64,000 nucleotides of DNA from Aphidius gifuensis. Taxonomy: Eukaryota; Arthropoda; Insecta; Hymenoptera; Braconidae. Positions 13,125 to 26,179 of this stretch are shown here, in pieces. A program made the translations under genes and the position numbers. The notes beneath the pieces are model-generated. The model ran no database searches. It worked only from the letters and a program-made list of their open reading frames with translations, and was not told the origin of the DNA. The stretch spans positions 21,086,963 through 21,150,962 of the forward strand of contig NC_057792.1 of NCBI RefSeq assembly GCF_014905175.1. The letters are read 5' to 3'. Numbering within the stretch: the first letter of the stretch is position 1; each line of letters starts with the position of its first letter.

Positions 13125-16100
13125 ATTGTTGAAGGAGTGTACCACTTTGAACACAATTCATTGAGAAAACGTTCAACAGAGCCACACTTAGGAGTACATC
13201 ATCGACTCATTAGGGACTCTAGAGTAAAACGTGCTGAACAGCAACGTGTTAAAAGTAGAAAAAAACGTGATTTAATAGTTAAAAAAGTACCCAAGGAACT
13301 TTTATATCTCAACGACAATAGATGGCCATTAATGTGGTATTTGGTAAGTCAAAAAAAATAAAAAAAAAACCACCAAACTATTTAAAATTTACATGACAAC
13401 CCAACTAAACGTTAAATTTAATATTTAGAATCGTGGAAATGGTCTTGACATGAATGTCCAAGGAGCTTGGGCAGAGGGAATAACTGGTCGTGGTGTTGTC
13501 GTGACAATTCTCGATGATGGTCTTGAAAAAGATCATCCAGATCTCTACCTCAACTATGTAAGTACATTAAAAAAATCTCAGAACTTTATTCGACACATGG
13601 AGAGAATAATAAAAGCTCTTGTCGAAACGTGTTCATGTGGTTTTTTTTTATATTAAATTCTTTCATCGTATAATTTTTTTATTTTGATTATTATTGTCAC
13701 AGGATCCTCAGGCTAGTTATGATGTGAATAGCCATGACAATGATCCTATGCCAAGGTATGATCCCTTGGACAGTAATCGTCATGGTACAAGATGTGCTGG
13801 TGAAGTTGCTGCAACAGCAAATAATTCAATATGTGCTGTTGGTGTTGCATATGGTGCTGGTGTTGGTGGTAAGTTTCGAATTAAATATTTATTTAATTTA
13901 AATAATTTATCAATTTGTAATTATAAAAATAATTATGCAGGAGTAAGAATGCTGGATGGTGATGTGACTGATGCAGTTGAAGCAAGATCATTGAGTTTAA
14001 ATTCTCAACATATTGATATATACAGTGCATCATGGGGTCCAGATGATGATGGTAAAACTGTTGATGGTCCTGGTGAACTTGCAACAAGAGCATTCATTGA
14101 AGGAGTTACCAAGGTACATGTTTATTTATTGGAAATGTGATAAATAACGTCGTGATAAATTTAACCAGCTACATTTACAAATTTTATTTACTGATATTTA
14201 TGGTATAGCTATCGATTGAGGCTTTCAAGATACACTGAAATATCTAAACAAATATGAAATAGACTAGGAATTTACACAAGCGTATCGTTTACCCCAAACA
14301 AAAATAAATAAAACCAACATACTGCGAGTTATTTGCTGATATCGAAAAACATTCTTGGCATCGTTGATATTACCTCGATTATTCTCTTTTTATATATTTT
14401 TTTTATTTTTTCTTTCACTTTGATTTCTTATACGCAACAATAAGATTCAGTCGAACGTACTGTTATCCAGCTGTTTTGTGTATTTGTATTTTTCCATTGA
14501 ATAGAAAATACAATTTATCTTTTAAACGTATATATATATTATCCAACGAATTGTATTGTTTATTGGCCGATAAAATAAAATGAGAATTCAAGAAAAATTG
14601 GTAAAATACAGCTTCAAAAAAAAAAAGAATATAAGCTTCTTGAAATATACAAAATAGTCTTATTATTTTTATTATCTTTGGTACACTAAATTTTCCAATA
14701 TAAAAAATTATATACAATTTCATTATTTTTATCAATAGAGCGAACAATTTTATTTTTTATTTTTTCTATAGTCCACTTTGAAGTAGATTAAAAAAAAATT
14801 TAAAAAAAAAGATAATATCATCATTAAAATTCATTGACGCGTACAAGACTTTATAAAAGAAAAAAAAACTAAAATTTAAATAAAGATTTTTAAGTAGAAT
14901 TTATATTGTACGTGACCAGGTAATTTTTTCCATGATAATAAATTTTTTTTAATAAACTCTTGATGGCAATGTACTAATTAATCCAAGTTTTAAAAAATTA
15001 TATTCAAATATTTATAAAGTTTTTAATTATTCCATAAAGCAGGAGAAAAAAAAAATCCTAAAAATTGACACATGATAATTAATTTAAATAAAAAAGTTAA
15101 TTTACATTTAAAAATTGTTGAATCAAGGTCATTTAGAGGACATGAAATATATTTTCTAGATAAACTTAATTGAACAAACTTTTTGAATAATGAAAAAGTT
15201 TATGTTAATAAAAATTTAATAATATTATTTGCAGGGTCGTAATGGAAAAGGTTCAATATTTGTTTGGGCATCAGGTAATGGTGGTAGAGAATTTGACGAT
15301 TGTAATTGTGATGGTTACACAAATAGTATATGGACATTATCAATAAGTAGTGCAACTGAAAATGGCTTGGTACCTTGGTACAGTGAGGCATGTTCATCAA
15401 CACTTGCAACAACTTATAGCTCTGGTTCTGGTCATGAAAAACAAGTTGTTACAACTGATTTACATCATGAATGTACTAGTAGTCATACTGGTACATCAGC
15501 ATCAGCTCCACTTGCTGCTGGTATATGTGCACTTGCACTTGAAGCAAATAAAGAATTAACATGGCGTGATATGCAACATATTGTTGTTAGAACAGCTAAA
15601 CCAGCTAATTTAAGAGCACCAGATTGGGTTGTTAATGGAGTTGGTAGAAATGGTAAGTGTCTCTTTTCGAAATAATATACACTATTTTTTTTTCATTAAC
15701 AAAATTGATAGAAAAAAAAATATATAGTAATATTTATGTTGTTTAAAAACTCAAATCAAATTGAAATAAAAAGAAACTTTTTGTTTTATTACAATTGCAT
15801 TAATATTATTTGATATATTTTTTTTTTTTTTTTAAAGTAACTTAAAACTTTTGCTAAATTAAAGTGAATAAATCGTTTGAATTTTATGATTTTTTATTTT
15901 ACTATTACAGTCATCGTTTAACATTGTTTTAAATAAAAAAATAAAAAAAAATACTTTCAAAACTTTTATATATATAAAAAGACTGAAAATAGTTTTTATT
16001 TTATTTTTTTTTTCTAAAAAGTTTTGTAATATTACAACAGACTAAATTACAAAAACCAGTGGTTAACATACGAATTATAATATGTCATTTAAATCATGTG

Positions 16101-19100
16101 TATAAAATGGTTTTTCATACAAAGTTAAAATATTAGATTGTGATTTTACAAGCAAATATTGTCATTGTGATATTAAATATTTCAACTGTCTTGTTGCAGT
16201 TAGCCACAGTTTCGGCTACGGTCTAATGGACGCAACCGCAATGGTGCGATTAGCAAAAAAATGGAGAACAGTACCAGAACAACGTAAATGTGAAGTGTCA
16301 TCATCATACACAAACAGGTTTATATTTTAATTATTCATTTGACCTTTACTCTCATCGCGTAATCAAATTAATTAATTTTATTTTCATCATTTAATTGCAA
16401 TTTAATTTCGTTTTTTTTTTGCCTTTTTCTTCAACAGAGGAATTCCATCAAAGAGTCATCTCAACCTGGAGCTTCATGTTAAGGAGTGTAGTGGTGTTAA
16501 TTTTCTCGAGCATGTACAGGTAAAATAGATTAATAATAAATTGTAAAAATAAAATTATAAAATAATATTTTTATCATTTGAAAATTAATGTTTAGGCAAA
16601 GATATCATTGATGGCATCAAGAAGAGGTGATTTGATGATAACATTGACTTCACCACAAGGTACCAAAAGTACTCTACTAGCTAAACGTTCAAATGACATA
16701 TCCAAAGCTGGTTTTCATCAGTGGCCATTTATGTCAGTTCACACTTGGGGCGAACGACCACATGGTACATGGAGATTGGTCATTCACAATGAAGGACGAT
16801 ATCTTGGTAAGACATATTTTTATCAAATTAAATAACTAATAATCAATCATTTACTGTCAAAAATATTTAACAATTATTTTAAGCTTATATTAATTATCTT
16901 CTTGGATTATTATTCTAACAACTAAAAAAATATATTGGTGTTTTTCTTTTTTCAATTAAAAACTTTAAACAGGGTTTGTAACTTTATCAAGATGGTTAAT
17001 TTTAAAAATCCATTATCAAAAATGTGTTGGCATAAAATTACATGAAATTTTATGTATTTTTATGTTTTAAAAAAATTGTTTTTTGTTGTTGTTGTTGTTT
17101 GGAACAAGTAACAACAAGTTAACTATACACATGTGTGTAAAGTTTAGGGATATAATCTAACTTTAAACTTTGTGCCTTAATTATAATGGAGATAATGGAT
17201 ATTTGGGTAATTTGTTAACCACTTTGTTTGATACAACGTGGTTTACACTTTAGTTTAACCAGAAAATAAAAATTGTTATTATATATATTTTTTATTTATA
17301 TTTTTTCAAGTATAAATTCAAAATTTTGAGGTTTATAATGGTTATGAAAATTCAGTACTTATGGAATGTTTAATATTATTCTCGTCTTACTGAGCGTAAA
17401 AGCAACATAAATTCATCATTGTTCGTATTTTAGTAGGGTCGGACTTGTCGTAAACTCAGCCGAAACTGCCAATAATATTACAGCTTACCACGAAAACCAC
17501 TTTAATGTTATATTTTTTCTTTTGATTGTTGAGAAAGTGCGGACGTTCAAGGGCCCAAAGCCAAAAGACATGAAATTTTTATAACCAACTTAATAATTTC
17601 CAAGACGAATCATTAATAAGACTAAAATATATTTTTAAAAAATAAATGTATGTTTTGATGATTGATCTGAGTATGTTTATAAAACATGTACCATTTGAAA
17701 TTAAAACACCAAAATTTAGGTCGAGCAACACTTCATGAATGGGCATTGATATTCTACGGAACAGCAACAGTACCAGATAGAACAGAATACGCATTGTACA
17801 GTCCAGCAAGTGTTAATTTACCTAAAAAACAATTACAAAAATTACGTGATTCAAATTATTCTAAAAATGCATTAAATACATATGCTACTAAAATTAAATT
17901 AAACAAATCTGGTAAATTAAATAGTATGAGTCAATCATACGTGACAAATTTACAACAAATATCATCATCTTCATCATCAAATAAAAAAAATAAATTACGA
18001 GGACAACATAAAAATGGTAAATCAGCAAATCGACAAGTAACAAAACCAACTGTACAGCCACAACGTGGATTAACAACTGGACGTGGTTCAATTGTGACAA
18101 TAAAACCACGTGTACGTAGCACACCAAGACCACTAACAACATCAACAACAATACTAACAATAACAACACCTAAAAATCAAAAGAAAAATTTAAAACAATT
18201 AGCAGCTGCTTCAGCAACAACTACAACAACAACAACAACTTCTGCACCAGTACAAAATGGACTTATACTCATGGAACCAATTGTTAAAACAATTAACATA
18301 AATAATAATAATAATAACAACAATAAAGTACCAGTTGTATTTCAACAATATCCAAAAATACAACAACTTTATCCACTTTATCCTGTGTATGCTGGTGCAA
18401 GAGGTGTTGACCAACATCCAGCACGTGTTAAAGGACTTGATTTACTTCGTGATCAACAGATCGAAACGAGAAATCTTCAACTAACTGACAAGGGTATTCA
18501 ATTGTTGTTATTGTTATTGATCGGTGTATAAATATGTGCACAATTTTGTTGATTTATAAGTGTGTTGCTGTATTATTTATTTTATTAAGCTTCGTAGTTT
18601 TTTTTTTCTTTGAAATAGTTGTTATTTTTTTTATAGATTAGATGTTTATTTGCAATAATTTTTGCAATTATTATTTTCGTTATTTAACGAGCTTTAAAAT
18701 TATTGTAGAAATATTTTTTTTCTATTTTCATTTAGTTAATTAAGAGTGCATTGCGATAATGTGTCAAGTGTGATTTACGAATTAATTTTTTTTTATTGGT
18801 TTTATTTATTTTTCGAATTAATAACAATTCAAGGGTTTTTATTTTTAAATATAGTTTTTTTAAGTGTCACGAAGTAAAAATTGGCAGCAAAAAGAAAAAT
18901 CAAATAAGGGAGTGTAGAAAAATTTTCTCTCATTTTCACAACGACCACCCTTATTTTTTTAATATTTTTTTTTATTTTATTTTTTGCTACCCATGGTTAA
19001 AGTTTATATCACGACGTCGCTCAGTTTTTCTTCCATTTATTTTTTTTTTACTCTTTTTTATATATTATTTTTCTTTTTATAATTTTTTTTTTACTCTGCT

Positions 19101-20646
19101 GCCTATACATGCCCCAACGTACACAGAATCCAGTGCTTTTGCACCCCGAGGGTTGAGAAAATTTTCCCCTGGTGTCGTGAAGCTTTATTAATTTTTTTTT
19201 TTCCAACGTTGGCGCCAAGCTATCTTCATATCTATAGATTCAGTCTAGCAACAGAAGCACATAAACGTGAAGCTAAACTCTACATTTAAAAAATAAAAAT
19301 CAAACATATATTTTTTAACGCAAAAAATAAACTAAATAAACCACTAAGCAGTTTTTTAAAAAATCCACTTGGATAATATTTTTTCAAATAAATGATATCA
19401 GTTTTTATTTTTCTAAAAATACAACCATCTTTTTTAAAAAATAATTATTCAAATTGTATATCTTTATGTTGAATATTTATTCATTAAATTTATAAAATCA
19501 ATAATATTATTTATTTAACAATGCCAATAAACAAACAATCACAAAAGCCAATTATTTTTTCGAAATTACCATTTTATATTTAACAAAATAATTCATTTAT
19601 TTTTTCATCTACATTTAATGATTTAAATATTTAAATATAATTTACACATAAATTAAACACTCAGTTTGAATTAAACAAAGTGTTTTTATAAAATTTATTC
19701 AACCCAGTTAATTGATGAAATAATAAATAATAAAAAAGTGTGTTTTTTAAATTTACAAGAATAAAAAATATACACGTCTAGTTTATCATTAGCATGTGTA
19801 TGTTAAAAATGTTGCGTAATTTTTTTTTATTTAACCAACGTGACCAAGTGTTTATTTATCGTATTATAAATTTATCATTTTACAAAATATACCAATTGTT
19901 TATTTTTTTTTCACTTATTTATACACTACCTAGCATGTGTTACATCATTTTTTTTTCTTAGCAAAATTTCAAGTTTGTTTAATGTCAGTCAGCATGCCTG
20001 TAACAACAATATTAATAATAATAATAATTCATAAAAAAATATAGAAATTTAGATCAATATGATGTGTTTCGAAAAATTTCACAAGCTGACATTTAAACTT
20101 GAAGAATGAAGATGCTTGATTTAAATTTCAACATAAAAATATAAAAATTATAATTTTTTGTAAATAAATTCAAGTATAATAATAATAATAATAATAATAT
20201 TTTAATGTTTAATTTACAGATTCATTGAATGAATGGGAGATGGTATTTTATGGTACCGAGACACCACCTGGAATTGATGATGAAATTGATAAGGATAAAT
20301 CAGCAACACCAGATATTTATGCAAATAATGATAACATACCACCTGATGTGCATCAAAATGTTGTTGATACCGAGGGTGATCCATTATTGGGAAGTCAAAA
20401 AGTTGATTTAATATCACATCCAGAAAGTCAACGTCCAACAACTGAAAATCATAGTAATGCTGGCTGCAATGTATTCAACTCAAGCCGGTGCCTAGGTGGG
20501 TGCCTCTTCATTCTTCTTCTTCTACAGACATTGACTAAAGAAACAAGCTGAAGTGATTATACACTTTATTGTTTTATTATTTATTTATTTTTATTTTTTA
20601 TTAAATATTTTATTTTTGTCTGTTTGACAGACAATACTCGGGGCAA

Positions 20647-20677
<31 letters not shown>

Positions 20678-23600
20678 AAAAAAGAAACAATTCTTTTTTT
20701 TCTTTTTCTTTGCTTTTTTATATAGAAAAATATATTCAATGTGTCTAACGAGTGTGTGAATGTGTTTGTGTTCTTGTCTATCTGGTTGTGGGTGAGAAAC
20801 ATTTTTATTATTTTTTTTTTTCCACAATAATGGTGAGGTAATTTTTACTTGAATATTAAAATGGTGTTCTTAAAGTCTCTTCGTGGTTCTTTGAGTAAAA
20901 ATAAAATTTAAAAAAAAAAAAATAATAATAAACAGGGAGTGGTTAAACAAAGAAAATATATATTTAAAAAATATAAATAAATCATTAAATTCGTGGATGC
21001 ATTATCAACCGCAGTTGACCTCATTTTTTTTTTTGTTTTTTTACTTGGGAATAATTTTTTCTTTTAACAATATGAAACACGTTCAGGGTGATGATTTTAT
21101 TTATTTAATTTTTTTGTTTTAAATTAATGATAATTGGTAATTAACTAGTGCATATTTAAAATTTATTTATTTTTATTACGGGGTGTTGATTATTTTAGAA
21201 AAAAAAATTCACTGCCTCGGAAAACAAATTATAATTGTATGAAAATTACGAGACTAAATGATACTTTTCCGGTGTTCAATGTTCATAATTGATACACGTG
21301 ATACTTGCTCAAGTGACGTCATCAAAATGACGTATTTGTGTCTCCCAATTGACCCACTGACAATAGAAGTATTTTTTTTTTTTTTTGTTTCATTTTGTAT
21401 TAAATATTTTAAAATGAGATACTAAAAGTATTGTCAAGTCATGAGAACATTGTCACTGTAAATATTTTAGAAATTTAATTTTATTGCAGTGGTATTTGTC
21501 CAGTGACACAACAATTTCGATTAATATAAATCAATCTTCCTCGTGTGTCTCATCCTTATGTTTCGCTTGAAATTACATTTCGGTTTTTAAAATTATTTAA
21601 AAAGTATAACGTAAAGACAAATACATTTGCCAATGTTCGATTGAAAATGAAAGATAAAAACAAATTAATCTCGTGCTTCGAAGCTCCATATCTTTTTTTA
21701 AAAGTGGAAATTTAAAAACAAAAAAAATTAATACTTTACTCTTGTAATATAATGAAAAATAAAATTAATGATAATAAAATATAAATAAAATATAATCAAG
21801 GGCACAGTGAACATGTGCCATCCAGTGTTCAAGATAGAGTCATTTTTTTTTTTTTTTTTTTTCATCTTTTTCGTTTGTGGTAATTGAAAAAGAAGAAAAA
21901 GAATTGTATTGATAAAAATAAAATATAAATGTGGATATAATAGAATGAATGAATTGAAAAATAAAAATATCAATTTTTTTTTTTTTTAAATTTTTCATTC
22001 AAAAATAATAATTATAAAATTTTCTTATCACGTCGTGATGAAAAAGTGCAATTAAATAACCCGACGGAATATTAATCACATGAAAAAATAAAAATAAAAA
22101 AAATCGTAGCGTTGCCAAATAATTAAAATATAAGATAGTTATATATCATAATTAGAAAAATAATAATTAATAAAAATAAAAATAAATGAAATAAATGAAA
22201 GTGGGCGTCTGTGGGTGCTTTTTAATGTTGAAGCGTTTAATGAATCAGTATTAAATGATGTTAGATACGTCGACGTTTACCGATAATTAATTAAAAAAAT
22301 GCATAATAATTTCTGTAAATACACAACTTAAATTTAAAATATAAATATATATAATTCAATGTAAAGCACAAGGCCGTAACATTTGAAACACCAAAAAGTA
22401 AAGAAAAAAAAATATATATATATGATACCAGTTAAAAACAAATATATATATTGAATTTTTAATTATTTTTTTTGTCGATTGACTATTTGCCATCACTGCA
22501 GTTACGGTTCCATTAAAATAATTATTAATAAAATTAATTTGATCGCACATTGAGCTCGTGAAATTTTTGTAAAGTGACGATAATAAAATAAAATAATTCT
22601 TGTAGTCCATAAGTTTTTTGAAAATAAAAATTAATGACATTTTTAAAACGAGATAAATTGAGCAGTTTAAAAAAATTTCATATACCAGTAATACCGTCCT
22701 CGATACTGGATCAAAAAATAAAAAAACAAAGCCTCGAAATAATTGGACAGAAATAAAAATTTTAAATCTAATAAATTACAATAAATATTTATATAAAAAT
22801 TAATAATAATTACAAACTGCCGATTTTTAAAAAATATGCTAAAGTATTAAAATAAATTTATAATTTAAAATTTTTTATAAACCAGTGTATTATCATCAAC
22901 GAAAAAAAAAATTTCTGTTTATTTTCGACAAAGAAATTTCATAAAAATAATTTGTAAAAAATATTTCGCGAATTGTAACAATATCTGTGATTGATGATTT
23001 AATTCATGTTATAAACAGCTTATTTAATTTGTTATTATTTCTGTATGATAATTCAATTTTTAAATATCTTATTTTGCTATTTCGTAATATTTAACATTTT
23101 AATTTGCCATCTGTTGCCATGCTATTTTCAGTGAGCATCTAATTCTACAATAAATGATAATATTTGTTAATAATAAATAAAATAGAAACCGTGATTTTTA
23201 TTAATAGTAAAAATTATTTTAATAATAAATAACAATAATTTATTGTTATTTATCGTTCATATAAAATATTGTTGAAATATATTTCTACATTTTATCTTTA
23301 TAAAGCTTAAAAAAAAAACTACATTTTTGTTTATAATTATTAACAATTGTTTCACGTACATATCTATTAATTTAAATTCATATCTTGTTATTTTACTGTA
23401 TTTATTAATTTTTTAATTTATTATCAATTTTATTCAAACGTGCTAAATCAAAAAAAAAGAAATAAAACAATTTTAATTTGACCCAATTAAATGTTAACAA
23501 GTGAAAAAAAATATTAAATTTTTCACATCCACCGTAATCTGCTCAACATCACAACCACGAAAGTACTTTGGTTAGTCATTGAATTGTATAAATCGTCAAT

Positions 23601-26179
23601 TAAAATTAAAATTAATTTAAAAAAAATAAAAAGAATTATATAGACGTCAAGAAAATTAAAAATGGCAAGATGTAAAAGTTAAAAAATGGAAAAAGAAAAA
23701 GAGTAAATTCTACATAATACCATTGAATGATTAATATTTCAAATGATTTTATTTATTTATTTTTTTCTTTTATAAATATCGATACAAAGTGTGATGATGA
23801 TGATGAAGATGATGAAGATGATGTGTTATCGAAATGTACAATACATGCTGCAAACGCGATGGGCCAAATGAAATTGAGTCAGTAATAGTTAAAACATTCC
23901 TAATTTTTATTTAAAGTGATGATGATAATTAACAATAAAAAAATAATTAAAATCGTACTGGTCCTTCGTGAAAGCATCAAGATAATGTATATGTATATCA
24001 ATTGTAAATGTTTGTATGTAATATAAAATGTATCTCTACTTGGAGAGGGCGACATATCTTAAGTTACAAAAAAAAAAAAAATATTAATAAATAAATAAAA
24101 TACATAAATAATTATAATTAAATAAATCAACGCGTATATATTCAAATTGTATGAAAATAATAATCAATCAATATTATTTACTATTTTTTTTTTTTGGATT
24201 AATTTCGTGCGCGAAAGAAATTTATTATGAAAATATATTAGTACATATTTATAAATAATAAATTAATTGTCACAAAGTTATTATTATTATTATTTTAGAA
24301 TGAATGTGATGAGCGATTTTTCGCAAGTACATATTATGAATTTAGATTTAAGTTATTGAAAATATTATGAAGCTTATATATGCAAAGGAAAAAAAAAAAT
24401 AAATGAAATTTGTATATCATGAATCAATTAAATGAGGAAAAATCCTGAATAACATTCTGCATGCTAGTCACCTTTTTTTATGCTCTCAATAATAATATAA
24501 GCTTTTTTTTATAAACAAAAAAACCAACAACTCAATTTTTTATTTGTCTTTAATTTTTTTTCTATGAAAAAAAATTTCATTTTAAATTTGATACTCTTGT
24601 GTATGATGTGTCACTGTGTGGGGTGGCTTTTCATTTTTTTTTTTTTTTTCTTTTAATTTCCATACATATCTTTAATCATCAACTCCCTTGAAAAAAAAAA
24701 AAAAAATTTCTATTTTCCATTATGTTTATTTTTTCTGTTAAATAAAAAATAATAATAATTTTTTTTTCACTCTATTTTCATGTAGATATACAAACAAGTG
24801 TGTATAGAAATATAATTTTTTTTATTTTTTTTAAATTTAAAAAAAAAAAAATAAAAACACAAGTTTTTAAAGTTTTTTTTAAATAAATTTTTCTTTTGTT
24901 TATTATTGCTTAAAGTTGATTTTTTTTTTTTTTATTTGAAAAAGTTGAGTATATATATATGAACAGGTTTTTATATATCGAGACAACATAATGGTCTCTC
25001 GACAGGGACGATATACTATTGCACAGCAGTGCGGAATATCTCAACCCAGCAACTACCACCACATCTCATCTCCACACCCAAATTGCACATGTACAAGCAA
25101 AAATTGACCTTTCCCAGATAAGCTTCATCACCACCACCACCACCACCACAACTACCACCACCACCACGGTGAGTCTAATTTCTCTCATTCACTATTCTAT
25201 TATCATTATCATCATTTCCATTTCATTCACAACTAACAAACAACTAAATAAACTAAATAAAAATAATAATACATTGAAAAAAAAAAAAAACACAAGATAT
25301 ATATAATGCTAAAATTATTATAATAATATATGTATGTTTCAATGAATCACTGTAAAATAATAATACACAAAACTCGTTAGTCATATGACATTTTGAATTA
25401 ATTTTCAACAGCCACTAACATGAATTTTCTCTCTGCCACATACAAATACAACTAATTAACAATACAAAATTTTAATTGAAATATAAATGCATGTTTTATA
25501 TGTATATCAAATTCAATCACGTATGCATGTATTTTTATTTTTAAATTATTATTTTATTATGCTATTAAATGTTGCTTTTATAATTGTGCTTATTATTATC
25601 ATCATGTGAAGAATTTTCATTTATAAATTGAAAAAAAAAAAATAATTAAATATTCAATTAAATTTTGTTGACATTAATTTATTAATTATTTTATTTTATA
25701 TTTTTTTATTATTATTATTTTGTTTTTTTTTTGTTTTTATTATTACAGAGTGCCAAGAAAAATGGTATTTATTTGATGGAAGATGCTTTTCCAAGTGTCC
25801 TTTGAGTACTTACCCGGCATACAGCCAACAAATAAATGTTTGTACCATGTGCCATTATTCGTGTTTGAATTGTTCTGGACCTTCAGATGTCGAGTGTATA
25901 TCCTGTCATGATGACTCAACTCTTCTCTCATTAAATACACAAGAATATCAGTGTGTATCAAAGTCACTTGAATGGACAACACAATCAACAAAATGGTTTT
26001 ATCGTATGACTGTTATTGTTACCATTAATTTAATTATCATACTTGCTATTTTTATTTACTACAAGTGGAAAATTTATAATCAAGGATACACTGAAGTTTC
26101 TCTTGTTAATAATGATGATGAAAATAATTCACTTATTGTTTCAACTTTGAAAAATCAACAAACATCTGAAAGCGATTAA
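13125..26179 (+). CDS. Fur1: Furin-like protease 1, 5' exons not seen
   Basis: Subtilisin-like proprotein convertase of the secretory pathway, cleaving precursors after paired basic residues. Common exons: 13125-13343, 13429-13557, 13703-13868, 13941-14113, 15235-15652, 16200-16317, 16438-16519, 16596-16806, all in phase. They encode the end of the prodomain with its autocleavage site (SRKKRD), the catalytic Asp (ILDDGLEKDHPDL), His (RHGTRCAGE), oxyanion Asn (ASGNGGRE) and Ser (HTGTSASAPLAAG), then the P domain (SHSFGYGLMDA, QWPFMSVHTWGE). The last P-domain strand comes from one of two alternative exons (17720 or 20220), giving different C-termini, as known for Drosophila Fur1. The first visible exon opens in phase 0 behind a good acceptor at IVEGVYHFEH, so signal peptide and early prodomain lie in upstream exons that I could not find. 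Introns of note: 14114-15234, 15653-16199 and 16807-17719 show nothing gene-like. Confidence 0.95.
17720..18531 (+). CDS. Fur1: Fur1 alternative C-terminal exon A
   Basis: Acceptor AATTTAG at 17719 joins in phase 1 to the exon ending at 16806. It begins GRATLHEWALIFYGTA, the final P-domain strand, and continues about 255 residues to a stop at 18531. The tail is basic and low-complexity: Ser/Lys/Asn-rich, a Thr run, an Asn run from an AAT/AAC microsatellite, then a Tyr/Pro-rich part. It ends in a short Leu run (GIQLLLLLLIGV), too short for an ordinary membrane helix. This isoform therefore lacks the cysteine-rich and transmembrane region and may be soluble or loosely membrane-associated. Total visible length is 775 residues. 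Confidence 0.85.
18532..20219 (+). other. Between Fur1 alternative exons: 3' UTR A and intron
   Basis: About 1.7 kb following the stop of exon A; it holds that isoform's 3' UTR and intron sequence for isoform B. An open frame at 18796-19191 is nearly all Phe/Tyr/Ile from T-runs and is not credible. A GC-richer patch at 19090-19190 has no recognised content. An AAT run at 20178-20198 lies just before the next acceptor. Confidence 0.5.
20220..20551 (+). CDS. Fur1: Fur1 alternative C-terminal exon B
   Basis: Acceptor TTTACAG at 20219 also joins in phase 1 to the exon ending at 16806. It encodes SLNEWEMVFYGTETPPG, the same P-domain strand as exon A, then an acidic linker. Two endings are possible. 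Splicing at 20495 (CCTAG|GTGGGT, phase 1) connects in frame to the cysteine-rich exon at 25749, giving 740 visible residues. Reading through gives a short hydrophobic ending (GGCLFILLLLQTLTKETS) and a stop at 20551, 615 residues. Exons A and B are mutually exclusive because A ends in a stop. Confidence 0.88.
23225..23253. repeat. 14-bp perfect inverted repeat, 1-nt spacer
   Basis: The arm at 23225-23238 (ATAAATAACAATAA) is exactly complementary to 23240-23253, with one T between. It lies in the Fur1 terminal intron. All but two of the paired bases per strand are A/T, so chance formation is plausible in this composition. Confidence 0.7.
23793..23823 (+). repeat. GAT/GAA trinucleotide microsatellite
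   Basis: About ten GAT units with two GAA interruptions in the Fur1 terminal intron. A similar GAT run lies at about 46846-46865 in Hr51. Confidence 0.85.
25006..25168 (+). other. Exon-like island with CAC repeat and consensus donor
   Basis: A GC-richer block inside the Fur1 terminal intron. It follows a possible acceptor (CTCTCGACAG at 25005) and ends with a CAC run (25128-25167) directly before GTGAGT. In the phase needed after exon B it reads about 38 residues and stops at AGATAA, so it would be an alternative terminal exon. The long open frame through the CAC run is in a phase that does not fit exon B. It could equally be a noncoding or regulatory block. Confidence 0.25.
25749..26179 (+). 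CDS. Fur1: Fur1 cysteine-rich, transmembrane and cytoplasmic exon
   Basis: Acceptor ATTACAG at 25748 joins in phase 1 to exon B's donor at 20495. It encodes furin-like cysteine repeats (CQEKWYLFDGRCFSKC, CTMCHYSCLNCSG, CISC, QYQC) of about 70 residues. A membrane helix follows (MTVIVTINLIIILAIFIYY), then a cytoplasmic tail of about 45 residues with an acidic stretch (NNDDENN) and possible sorting Tyr (GYTEVSL). This is the type I membrane form expected to cycle through the trans-Golgi network. Stop at 26177-26179; possible polyadenylation signals follow within about 100 bp. Confidence 0.92.

Larger units (their letters stand above)
20552..25748 (+). other. 5.2 kb Fur1 terminal intron (and possible 3' UTR of isoform B)
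   Basis: No gene is seen. Contents: homopolymer runs; a CACGTG E-box at 21295-21300 close to a CRE-like TGACGTCA at 21314-21321 and a second TGACGT at 21328-21333; a near-perfect palindrome at 23225-23253; a GAT/GAA repeat at 23793-23823; and an exon-like GC-richer island at 25006-25168 ending in a CAC repeat and a consensus GTGAGT. Long intron size may relate to regulated choice between isoforms. Confidence 0.5.

Noticed and set aside
18796..19191. 131-codon plus-strand frame after Fur1 exon A
   Set aside because: Composed mostly of Phe/Ile/Tyr from T-runs; no splice or homology support.
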